DNA from: Propionibacteriaceae bacterium
Lineage (GTDB): Bacteria > Actinomycetota > Actinomycetes > Propionibacteriales > Propionibacteriaceae
Direction: 5' to 3'
DNA length: 5,059 nucleotides
Assembly: GCA_031265725.1 (NCBI GenBank)
Contig: JAISCH010000295.1
Span: forward strand, 1 to 5,059
The notes beneath the pieces were generated by a model. The model made no database searches. It worked only from the letters and a program-made list of their open reading frames with translations, and had not been told where the DNA came from. Positions 1 to 5,059 of the stretch are shown here, piece after piece (the stretch's first letter is position 1; every line of letters starts with the position of its first letter). The translations under genes and the position numbers were made by a program.

Positions 1-372
1 GGCCACCGCGTCTACAAGAATTACGATCCGCGCGCCAAGATCATTCGCCAGGCCGTTGAGGATGTCTTCGACATAACCGGGATCAACCCATTGCTGCGGG
101 TGGCGCAAGAATTGGAGAAGATCGCGCTCAACGACGAATATTTCGCCTCTCGTCGGCTCTATCCCAATGTGGACTTCTATTCAGGATTGATCTACGAAGC
201 CCTCGGTTTCCCACCGGAGATGTTCACCGTGCTCTTCGCCATCCCGCGCACCGCCGGCTGGCTAGCCCAATACCAGGAGTGCGTCACCGACCCAGAGCTG
301 AAGATCGCCCGTCCGAAGCAGATCTACACCGGCTCCGAGCAGCGTCACTACCTCCCCATCGATCAACGCTGA
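1..372 (+). CDS. gltA: Citrate synthase, C-terminal part (5' end outside window)
   Basis: This is the last 123 residues of a citrate synthase, the TCA-cycle enzyme that condenses acetyl-CoA with oxaloacetate in the cytoplasm. The fragment opens with [12 protein letters not shown], which matches the E. coli GltA segment carrying active-site His305 (here residue 2) and Arg314 (residue 11). It continues with IALND and then PNVDFYSG, which holds the catalytic Asp (E. coli Asp362; codon at 172-174). FAIPRTAGW and [11 protein letters not shown] supply the two C-terminal substrate-binding arginines (E. coli Arg387 and Arg407; codons at 247 and 310). Spacing between these residues differs from E. coli by no more than one residue, so the C-terminal domain looks intact. 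The TGA stop is at 370-372. The start and promoter lie upstream of the window. A 2-methylcitrate synthase paralogue is possible, but the close match to E. coli GltA across the whole segment favours citrate synthase. Confidence 0.95.
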   Translation, partial: GHRVYKNYDPRAKIIRQAVEDVFDITGINPLLRVAQELEKIALNDEYFASRRLYPNVDFYSGLIYEALGFPPEMFTVLFAIPRTAGWLAQYQECVTDPELKIARPKQIYTGSEQRHYLPIDQR

Positions 373-394
373 ACAGAGGGGTGGACCCGATGAG

Positions 395-422
395 TTGCCG
401 CCCTGCAACACCCAAATAAAAT
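395..422 (+). promoter_or_regulatory. Possible sigma70-type promoter for the EF-G-like gene
   Basis: TTGCCG (395-400) matches the -35 consensus at 4 of 6 positions. It is separated by 16 bp from TAAAAT (417-422), which matches the -10 consensus at 5 of 6. The -10 element lies in the only A/T-rich stretch of the 373-504 gap (414-426). Transcription would start near 428-430, leaving a leader of about 75 nt to the preferred ATG at 505 or about 30 nt to the alternative GTG at 460. This is a by-eye match only. Actinobacterial -35 boxes are loosely conserved, so the call is tentative. Confidence 0.35.
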
Positions 423-492
423 AAAACCGCTGCCAGCGCAAGAGGGTATCTCATTCGCGGTGTCTAGTTGCGTGGTTCGCGGGCGAGATGAC

Positions 493-496
493 AAGG
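493..496 (+). promoter_or_regulatory. Ribosome binding site candidate deciding the EF-G-like start
   Basis: AAGG lies 8 nt before the ATG at 505, a normal Shine-Dalgarno distance. The competing start, GTG at 460, has its nearest purine-rich motif (AGAGGG, 441-446) 13 nt away, which is too far for good initiation. This favours 505. Confidence 0.45.
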
Positions 497-504
497 TTGT
501 CTTC

Positions 505-2589
505 ATGAGTTCAAAGCTGAGCAGTACCCAGGTTTCCAGTCCCGACGAAGTGCGAAATGTCGTGCTGATCGGAAACGCTGGGAGTGGCAAGACTTCCCTG
601 TTCGAGCAATTGCTGAAAGCCAGGGTTACCGGCTATCGCGGCGAGAAAGACGATCCTGAGCGCGCCGCTCAGTTGTATCTGGCCTCGTTCATCAATGAGT
701 CGGTCGTGGTCAACTTGTTGGACGCCCCCGGCCATCCCGATTTCGTCGGAGAATTGCGGGCCGGTATCCGGGCTGCCGACGCGGCGATTTTTGTGGTGTC
801 AGCCGCTGACGGCATCGACGGAATGGCCCAGGCGCTCTGGGATGAGTGTGAGAATGCCAGACTGCCGCGCATTATCGCGTTGACCAAGCTCGATGCCGGG
901 CACGCTGATTTTGACAGTTCGGTCTCGGCGGCCCAAGAGGCGTTCGGATCGATGGTGTTGCCCACCCATGTGCCGACTTTGGCCGCCAGCGGTGAGATCG
1001 CCGGGAATATCGGCTTGATCTCGTTGGAGGAGCACGACTACTCCGCTGGCTCGATGCAGACGATGCCGGTGACCGCCGAGGACTCCCAGGTGGAGATGTA
1101 TCGCGGCCCGCTGATCGAGGGATTGATCCAAGAGGCCGAGGACGACTCCCTGATGGATCGCTACCTTGAGGGCGAGGAGCTTGACGCCAATTATCTCCTT
1201 GACGACTTGATGAAGGCAGTGGCCACCGCCAATCTGTATCCGCTGCTTCCGGTCTCCTCGGCCACCGGAGTGGGGGTGGAGGAATTGCTCGCGCTGATCG
1301 AGCACGGCTTCCCGACACCGAGTTCCCATCCGAATCCCGAGGCGGACACGCTCAGTGGCGATCCGCTGCAACTACCGGAGACTGATCCGGCTGGCCCGCT
1401 GGTCGCCCAGGTCATCCGCACCACGACTGACCCATTCGCTGGGAGGTTGTCGATGGTGCGCATCTTCTCTGGCACGCTCAAGGTGGACGACGTGGTGCAT
1501 GTCTCCGGACGTCATCCGGAGTCTGCGGGCAAGGACGACGCCGCCCATGCCGACCATGATTCCGATGAGCGGATCGGTGGTCTCCAGGGAGCGGTGGGCG
1601 CGGAGTTGAAGCCCCGGCCGTCGGCCATCGCTGGTGAGATCGTGCTAATTCCCAAGCTGAATTCCGCTGAGACCGGCGACACCCTCTCGGCGAAAGAGCG
1701 TCCGTCGGTGGTCAGCAGATGGTCGTTGCCCGATCCGCTGCTGCCGTTGGCGGTGCGAGCCGCCACCCGTAATGACGAGGACAAATTCTCCGGCGCTCTG
1801 CAGCGTCTCGCCGTCGAGGACTCGACGGTGCGGGTGGATCGCGGCGGTGGGGACCAATTGGTGATCTGGACGACGGGCCAGGCCCATGCCGATCTACTGC
1901 TCAACCGGCTCACTGATCGCTATGGCGTCAAGGTCGAGCAGGAGGAAATTAGAATCCCGCTGCGGGAGACGTTCATCGGCAAGGCCGTCGCTGAGGGCCG
2001 CCACGTCAAGCAGTCCGGTGGGCACGGCCAGTACGCCAAGTGCAATATCGAGGTTGAGCCGATGCCTCGCGGCGAGGGCTTTGAATTCGTTGACAAGGTG
2101 GTTGGCGGGTCGGTGCCGCGCCAGTTCATTCCCAGCGTGGAGAAGGGCGTCCGTGCCCAGCTTGAGAAGGGCGTCATCGCCGGTTATCCGATGGTCGATG
2201 TCCGGGTGACCCTGTACGACGGCAAAGCGCACTCGGTGGACTCCTCCGACATGGCTTTCCAGTTGGCCGGTCAGTTGGCGATCAAGGAGGCTGCCAAGCC
2301 CACGGTCACCGCCTTGCTGGAGCCGGTCGATCTGGTCACCGTGACAGTCGGCGAGGAATATCTCGGGCCAGTGATGACCGACCTCTCCGGACGGCGCGGG
2401 CAATTGCTCGGCTCGGACTCGGTGAATCGCAAGGCAGTGATCCGGGCGCTCGTCCCGCAGTTGGAATTGTCCCGCTATGCCATCGACCTGCGCGGAATCG
2501 CCCACGGATCAGGCACTTTCACCCGCGAATTCCACGGCTACGAATTGCTTCCAGCTCACCTGATGGACAAATTCCTCACCAAGAACTGA
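505..2589 (+). CDS. fusA2: Elongation factor G-like translational GTPase (EF-G2/FusA2 family)
   Basis: A 694-residue EF-G paralogue with the full five-domain layout. Domain I has the P-loop GNAGSGKTS (residues 23-31), DAPGH (73-77; the His matches the catalytic His of EF-G) and TKLD (127-130) in place of NKMD, plus a G' subdomain with LMDRYLEGEELD. Domain II starts near 297 (GPLVAQV) and contains the charged stretch HADHDSDER (348-356), which I recall as typical of EF-G2. Domain III starts near 411, domain IV near 490 with KQSGGHGQY (502-510), and domain V near 609 with EEYLGPVMTDLSGRRG. The N-terminus (VRNVVLIG, FVGELRAG) resembles mycobacterial FusA2 rather than canonical EF-G. Oddly, the segment between P-loop and DAPGH is shortened and lacks the RGIT switch I motif. 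As I recall, M. smegmatis EF-G2 binds guanine nucleotides, lacks ribosome-dependent GTPase activity and is dispensable, so this should not be assumed to be the main translocase. The ATG at 505 is preferred over an in-frame GTG at 460, which would add 15 residues. The role in this organism is unknown. Confidence 0.9.
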   Translation: MSSKLSSTQVSSPDEVRNVVLIGNAGSGKTSLFEQLLKARVTGYRGEKDDPERAAQLYLASFINESVVVNLLDAPGHPDFVGELRAGIRAADAAIFVVSAADGIDGMAQALWDECENARLPRIIALTKLDAGHADFDSSVSAAQEAFGSMVLPTHVPTLAASGEIAGNIGLISLEEHDYSAGSMQTMPVTAEDSQVEMYRGPLIEGLIQEAEDDSLMDRYLEGEELDANYLLDDLMKAVATANLYPLLPVSSATGVGVEELLALIEHGFPTPSSHPNPEADTLSGDPLQLPETDPAGPLVAQVIRTTTDPFAGRLSMVRIFSGTLKVDDVVHVSGRHPESAGKDDAAHADHDSDERIGGLQGAVGAELKPRPSAIAGEIVLIPKLNSAETGDTLSAKERPSVVSRWSLPDPLLPLAVRAATRNDEDKFSGALQRLAVEDSTVRVDRGGGDQLVIWTTGQAHADLLLNRLTDRYGVKVEQEEIRIPLRETFIGKAVAEGRHVKQSGGHGQYAKCNIEVEPMPRGEGFEFVDKVVGGSVPRQFIPSVEKGVRAQLEKGVIAGYPMVDVRVTLYDGKAHSVDSSDMAFQLAGQLAIKEAAKPTVTALLEPVDLVTVTVGEEYLGPVMTDLSGRRGQLLGSDSVNRKAVIRALVPQLELSRYAIDLRGIAHGSGTFTREFHGYELLPAHLMDKFLTKN

Positions 2590-2641
2590 GTCGGCAGTCG
2601 GTTCGTTCAGGCTTTTAGATCGCAGGCCGGGCATGGTGGGG

Positions 2642-2646
2642 AAGGA
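2642..2646 (+). promoter_or_regulatory. Ribosome binding site candidate for trmB
   Basis: AAGGA sits 4 nt before the ATG at 2651 and is the best Shine-Dalgarno match in the gap after the EF-G-like gene. It lies just inside the reading frame if the upstream ATG at 2633 is used. The 2633 start has only a weak AGG (2624-2626) before it. The 4-nt spacing is a little short, so the start choice stays open. Confidence 0.4.
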
Positions 2647-2650
2647 TGGG

Positions 2651-3394
2651 ATGGCCGGTTTGGTAGCGGAGATGGCTGAAGAGCACATTCGGCGGGATGT
2701 TGTCTCCTATGTGCGACGGAGCGACCGGATGAACGAGTCGCAGCGGACAGCTTGGGACAGCTTGCGCTCGGTTTATGTCGTCGATCTTCCCACTGGTCAG
2801 CGCCGGACGTCGATTGCCGAGGACGCCCAAGTGGATTGGGCGGGGGAGTTCGGCCGGGAAGCCCCGCTCTTTGTGGAGATCGGGATTGGCGATGGGGAGG
2901 CGATCTGCGCGTTGGCGGCAAAATTCCCGCAGGCGAATGTGGTCGGCTTCGAGGTGTACCTGCCTGGGGTGGCGAGCTGTCTCTCCCGGCTGGAGCGCAA
3001 AGCGGTGGAGAACGTGCGGCTGGTGGTCGCTGATGGCAGGCAGGGGTTGGAGACAGTGCTGAGCGGCATCACCGAATTGTGGACCCTCTTCCCGGACCCC
3101 TGGCAGAAGAAGCGGCATTCCAAGCGCCGCCTGGTGAACGTCGATTTCGCCCGGTTGGTCGCGGCCAAGTTGCTGCCGGGTGGACGATGGCGGCTGGCGA
3201 CCGACTGGGAGGATTACGCTTTGGGGATGCGCGATATTTTGGACGCTCAGCCCGGATTGGCGAACGAATATGAGGGCAACGAGCACGACGGTTGGGCACC
3301 GCGTTGGGAGGACCGCCCGTTGACCAAATTCGAGCGGCGCGGCATCGCCGCCGGACGGCGCTGCTACGACCTGAGCTATCTGGCGGTGGGCTGA
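2651..3394 (+). CDS. trmB: tRNA (guanosine(46)-N7)-methyltransferase TrmB
   Basis: A 247-residue SAM-dependent enzyme that puts the N7-methyl group on G46 in the variable loop of tRNAs. The Rossmann-fold SAM site is FVEIGIGDGE (Glu76 to Glu83), followed by GFEV (Glu101) and VADGR (Asp128). The family signature FPDPWQKKRHSKRR begins at residue 147, with the catalytic Asp at 149 (E. coli Asp144). ATDW (183-186) and TKFERRG (225-231) complete the C-terminal substrate site, and all match E. coli TrmB motif by motif. The N-terminal stretch, IRRDVVSYVRRSDRMNESQ, is the usual extension before the catalytic domain. The start was chosen for its Shine-Dalgarno sequence; an ATG at 2633 would add 6 residues. 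The 61-bp gap after the EF-G-like gene shows no clear terminator hairpin with a T-run, so read-through from that gene is possible. The TGA stop (3392-3394) shares one base with the next ATG. Confidence 0.96.
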   Translation: MAGLVAEMAEEHIRRDVVSYVRRSDRMNESQRTAWDSLRSVYVVDLPTGQRRTSIAEDAQVDWAGEFGREAPLFVEIGIGDGEAICALAAKFPQANVVGFEVYLPGVASCLSRLERKAVENVRLVVADGRQGLETVLSGITELWTLFPDPWQKKRHSKRRLVNVDFARLVAAKLLPGGRWRLATDWEDYALGMRDILDAQPGLANEYEGNEHDGWAPRWEDRPLTKFERRGIAAGRRCYDLSYLAVG

Positions 3395-3487
3395 TGCAGA
3401 TGATGATGCGGATTCGCCCGGTTGGCTGCGGCGGGCCTGGTCCAGCTTTGGCTGAGCGGATAAGTGCGGTGGGATGATGCGGATTCG
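3383..3487 (+). repeat. Direct micro-duplication at the trmB-truA junction
   Basis: The truA start region is duplicated upstream. GATGATGCGGATTCG occurs exactly at 3402-3416 and 3473-3487 (offset 71). GCGGTGGGATGATGC at 3466-3480 matches 3383-3397 at 14 of 15 bases (offset 83). Read together, the downstream 22 bases (3466-3487) correspond to an upstream copy (3383-3416) that carries 12 extra bases made of repeated ATG triplets. The upstream copy ends trmB and starts the 27-codon ORF. The downstream copy starts truA. Confidence 0.75.
3394..3477 (+). CDS. Possible 27-residue ORF linking trmB and truA
   Basis: I do not recognise this peptide. It begins MQMMMRIRPVG and ends AERISAVG, with no membrane segment or known domain. 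Its ATG overlaps the trmB stop (TGATG, 3392-3396) and its TGA overlaps the truA start (ATGA, 3474-3477). Both are classic arrangements for translational coupling by terminating ribosomes. GGTGGG (3385-3390) lies 9 nt before the ATG at 3400, a better-placed Shine-Dalgarno-like motif than anything before truA. The start repeats the truA start (MMRIR in both) because of a local DNA duplication. It may be translated only to deliver ribosomes to truA, or it may simply be spacer DNA that happens to be open. No homologue is known to me, so coding status rests on geometry alone. Confidence 0.35.
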   Translation: MQMMMRIRPVGCGGPGPALAERISAVG

Positions 3488-4445
3488 GCTGGATATCGCT
3501 TACGACGGCACGGATTTCCATGGCTGGGCAGTCCAGGCTGGGTTGCGCACTGTGCAGGGGGAGTTGGAGCTTTGGCTGGGTCGGTTGCTGGGCGAGCCGA
3601 TCACTTTGACGGTGGCCGGACGCACCGACGCCGGGGTACACGCGCGCGGACAGGTGGCCCATTTCGACACGGCGGTGCCGTTGTCCGAGTTGTTTCCCCG
3701 CAACGAATCCCTTCTCGGCAGCGCGACCAGCGCCACCAGGAGCCAACCAGCCAACCCGGCGCTCGCGTTGGCGTCGGCAGCAAAGGCGGACTGTTCGAGC
3801 TATGGAAAAGCCGACTTCGCGCCCGCGTTGGCGCACCGCTTGGGCAGAGTGCTGCCCGAAGATGTGATCGTGCGCCGGGTCAGCGTGGCCCCGGCTGGCT
3901 TCGACGCCCGTTTCTCAGCGATTTGGCGGCGCTATTGCTATCGGCTGTGTGACGGCCTGCTGGAGCCGCTGGCCAGAAACTATGCTGTCAAGGTGAAATA
4001 TCCGCTTGACCTGGCAGCGGCCAACAGCGCGGCCCAGGGGCTACTCGGGTTGCATGATTTCGCCGCCTTCTGCAAACCGCGTGCTGGGGCGACCACCATC
4101 CGCGAGCTACGCTTGCTGAAATTGAACCAGGTGGGCGGATTGGTCGAAGTGGATGTGCGGGCCGACGCTTTCGCGCATTCGATGGTGCGCTCCCTCGTCG
4201 GTGCCCTGGTGGAGGTCGGCAGTGGGCGGCGCGACGCCAACTGGCTGGCCGGAATGCTTGACCGTGACGAACGCTGCGGGGAGATCACGGTGATGCCGGC
4301 CAAGGGTCTCACCCTGGAGGAAGTCGGCTATCCGCCCGACGCTGAGTTGGCCGTCCGCGCCGCGCAGGCACGCAACCTGCGCGAACTGAGCGATACCGCT
4401 GAGCCAGGTACCGCTGAGCCAGATGGCGGCGAGTCGAATGGCTGA
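3474..4445 (+). CDS. truA: tRNA pseudouridine(38-40) synthase TruA with internal insertion
   Basis: A 323-residue pseudouridine synthase that isomerises U38, U39 and U40 in the anticodon arm of many tRNAs. The N-terminal half begins RIRLDIAYDGTDFHGWAVQ and has the catalytic motif GRTDAGVHA (49-57) with nucleophile Asp52. FDARFSA (143-149) and RRYCYR follow, with Tyr154 in the conserved tyrosine position. The C-terminal half has TTIREL (207-212) and DAFAHSMVRSLVG (231-243). Bacterial TruA is usually about 245-290 residues. The excess here comes from about 41 residues (75-115) between HFDT and LPEDV, plus an acidic Glu/Pro/Gly-rich tail after about residue 300 that E. coli TruA lacks. The insertion does not touch the catalytic motifs, so activity is expected. 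No good Shine-Dalgarno precedes the ATG (GGTGGG touches it directly). Upstream in-frame starts are blocked by a TGA at 3453-3455, so translation probably depends on coupling. An ATG at 3477 is equally possible. The 3' end overlaps the next gene by 8 bases. Confidence 0.95.
   Translation: MMRIRLDIAYDGTDFHGWAVQAGLRTVQGELELWLGRLLGEPITLTVAGRTDAGVHARGQVAHFDTAVPLSELFPRNESLLGSATSATRSQPANPALALASAAKADCSSYGKADFAPALAHRLGRVLPEDVIVRRVSVAPAGFDARFSAIWRRYCYRLCDGLLEPLARNYAVKVKYPLDLAAANSAAQGLLGLHDFAAFCKPRAGATTIRELRLLKLNQVGGLVEVDVRADAFAHSMVRSLVGALVEVGSGRRDANWLAGMLDRDERCGEITVMPAKGLTLEEVGYPPDAELAVRAAQARNLRELSDTAEPGTAEPDGGESNG
3696..3818 (+). other. Extra 41-codon segment inside truA
   Basis: Codons 75-115 of TruA have no counterpart in E. 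coli TruA, where about 22 residues separate the start of HFET from LPGD; here about 66 do. The segment is rich in Ala and Ser, contains pieces such as LGSATSATRSQ and ADCSSYGKADF, and stays in frame. Its codons include several that are scarcer in the neighbouring genes (AGG, CCA, GCA, TGT, GGA, AAA). A 15-base near-repeat (3759-3773 and 3819-3833, 14 of 15 identical, exactly 60 bases apart, both reading Ala-x-Ala-Leu-Ala) links the insert to its right-hand border. It most likely forms a surface loop. Confidence 0.6.
4394..4423 (+). repeat. 15-bp tandem repeat (two copies) in the truA tail
   Basis: TACCGCTGAGCCAG occurs at 4394-4407 and 4409-4422, giving a 15-bp period with only the last base differing. 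It is in phase with the codons and encodes the repeat TAEPGTAEPD at the C-terminus of TruA, outside the conserved enzyme domain. Confidence 0.85.
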
Positions 4446-5059
4446 CCAGATGACTCCGCAATCCAGTGCCGATCCGGCAGCCCCCGGCGATGGGCAGGCC
4501 GCCGGTTTGACCAGTCACTATTTCACCACCCCGACTGGTGCCGAGCACCGCCGCCTGGTCGGCATGCGTTTTTGGGACGCCGATTGGACCTTCGAGACCG
4601 CCGCTGGCGTGTTCTCCGCTGACCGGCTCGATCCGGGAACCGCTGTCCTGCTCAGGGAATGCACGCCGCGCAGTCATCCGTCCGGCCCGCCGCGCCTGCT
4701 CGATCTGGGCTGCGGCTATGGGGTGATCGCCACCGCGCTGGCCATCGCCGTCCCAAATGCCGAGGTGGACGCCGTCGATGTAAACGAGCGTGCCCTCGCC
4801 CTCTGCGCTGCCAACGCCGCGCGCCACCAAGTCAACGATCGGGTGCGGCCACTGCTGCCCGACCAGGCCGATCCGGCTACCCGCTACGACGAGATTTGGT
4901 CGAATCCGCCGATCCGGATTGGCAAAGCCGCCCTGCGGGAATTGCTGCTCACTTGGCTGGAACGGCTGGCTGAGGATGGGATCGCCCGGCTGGTGGTCAG
5001 CAAGAACTTGGGGGCCGATTCATTGCAGAAATGGCTTGTCAGCCAAGATTGGCGAGCTG
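4438..5059 (+). CDS. RsmC-like class I SAM-dependent methyltransferase (3' end outside window)
   Basis: The first 207 codons of an open reading frame that runs off the window. It belongs to the 'methyltransferase small' (MTS) group that includes RsmC, the 16S rRNA m2G1207 methyltransferase. Residues 27-29 (HYF) and GVFSADRLDPGT (57-68) match the region typical of actinobacterial members before the catalytic fold. SAM-binding motif I is LLDLGCGYGVIA (87-98), the acidic ribose-binding position is in AVDVNERAL (112-120), and the catalytic-type motif IV is NPPIR (156-160), as in enzymes that methylate an exocyclic amino group. The compact N-terminus lacks the long duplicated domain of E. coli RsmC, which is usual for single-domain versions. 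The ATG at 4438 overlaps the truA stop by 8 bases (4438-4445), consistent with coupled translation. ATG at 4450 (codon 5) is the alternative start. An rRNA guanine-N2 substrate is inferred from family and neighbours, not proven. Confidence 0.88.
   Translation, partial: MADQMTPQSSADPAAPGDGQAAGLTSHYFTTPTGAEHRRLVGMRFWDADWTFETAAGVFSADRLDPGTAVLLRECTPRSHPSGPPRLLDLGCGYGVIATALAIAVPNAEVDAVDVNERALALCAANAARHQVNDRVRPLLPDQADPATRYDEIWSNPPIRIGKAALRELLLTWLERLAEDGIARLVVSKNLGADSLQKWLVSQDWRA

Noticed and set aside
394..409. GTTGC/GCAAC hairpin with a 6-nt loop after citrate synthase, as a terminator
   Set aside because: The stem is only 5 bp and is followed by an A-rich tract on the + strand, not a T-run. On the - strand the T-rich stretch precedes the hairpin. 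It does not fit an intrinsic terminator in either direction, and it overlaps the candidate -35 box.
460..504. GTG at 460 as start of the EF-G-like gene (15 extra residues)
   Set aside because: The nearest purine-rich motif is 13 nt away, while ATG 505 has AAGG at 8 nt. The extra residues have no counterpart in the FusA2 sequence I recall. It remains a minor alternative.
1894..2505. 203-codon open frame on the - strand within the EF-G-like gene
   Set aside because: It mirrors domains IV and V of the GTPase, where the + frame has clear family motifs. No motif or ribosome binding site supports the antisense frame.
2615..3286. 223-codon open frame on the - strand over trmB
   Set aside because: It is antisense to conserved TrmB motifs and its translation has no domain I recognise.
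3696..3818. Frameshift or sequencing error as the cause of the extra TruA segment
   Set aside because: The frame stays open from the catalytic motif through to the C-terminal motifs, and the other frames across the segment do not restore TruA-like sequence.
3069..3836. 255-codon open frame on the - strand across trmB and truA
   Set aside because: It lies wholly antisense to two well-conserved enzymes, is rich in Arg/Pro/Gly as expected of a high-GC shadow frame, and shows no recognisable domain.

Overview
The window is a 5.06-kb piece of what looks like a high-GC Gram-positive (Actinomycetota) chromosome. Three things point there: GC is about 60% by eye, the EF-G paralogue is of the EF-G2/FusA2 type known from mycobacteria and relatives, and the citrate synthase and TrmB sequences have an actinobacterial flavour. 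A propionibacterial relative is possible, but I cannot fix the genus from the sequence alone. All recognisable genes lie on the + strand and no mobile element, CRISPR array, rRNA or tRNA gene is visible.

Layout. Positions 1-372 hold the last 123 codons of a citrate synthase (gltA type). A 132-bp gap follows (373-504), with a plausible promoter (TTGCCG, 16 bp, TAAAAT) and a Shine-Dalgarno-like AAGG. Next comes a complete EF-G-like translational GTPase (505-2589) whose switch I region is shortened and has lost its consensus. After a 61-bp gap lies trmB (2651-3394, tRNA m7G46 methyltransferase). The trmB stop overlaps the start of a possible 27-codon ORF (3394-3477), whose own stop overlaps the ATG of truA (3474-4445, tRNA pseudouridine 38-40 synthase). 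TruA carries an unusual insertion of about 41 residues. Its last 8 bases overlap the start of an RsmC-like methyltransferase (4438 to beyond the window end).

How the genes fit together. Everything after citrate synthase concerns translation: a ribosomal GTPase paralogue, two tRNA-modifying enzymes and a probable rRNA methyltransferase. The tight or overlapping junctions from trmB onward suggest one transcript with translational coupling, and the EF-G-like gene may be its first cistron. Citrate synthase is metabolically unrelated and looks like a separate unit upstream.

I see no undescribed defence, mobile or biosynthetic system here. The points that deserve a second look are the micro-duplication that creates the small coupling ORF between trmB and truA, the TruA insertion, and the switch I region of the EF-G paralogue.
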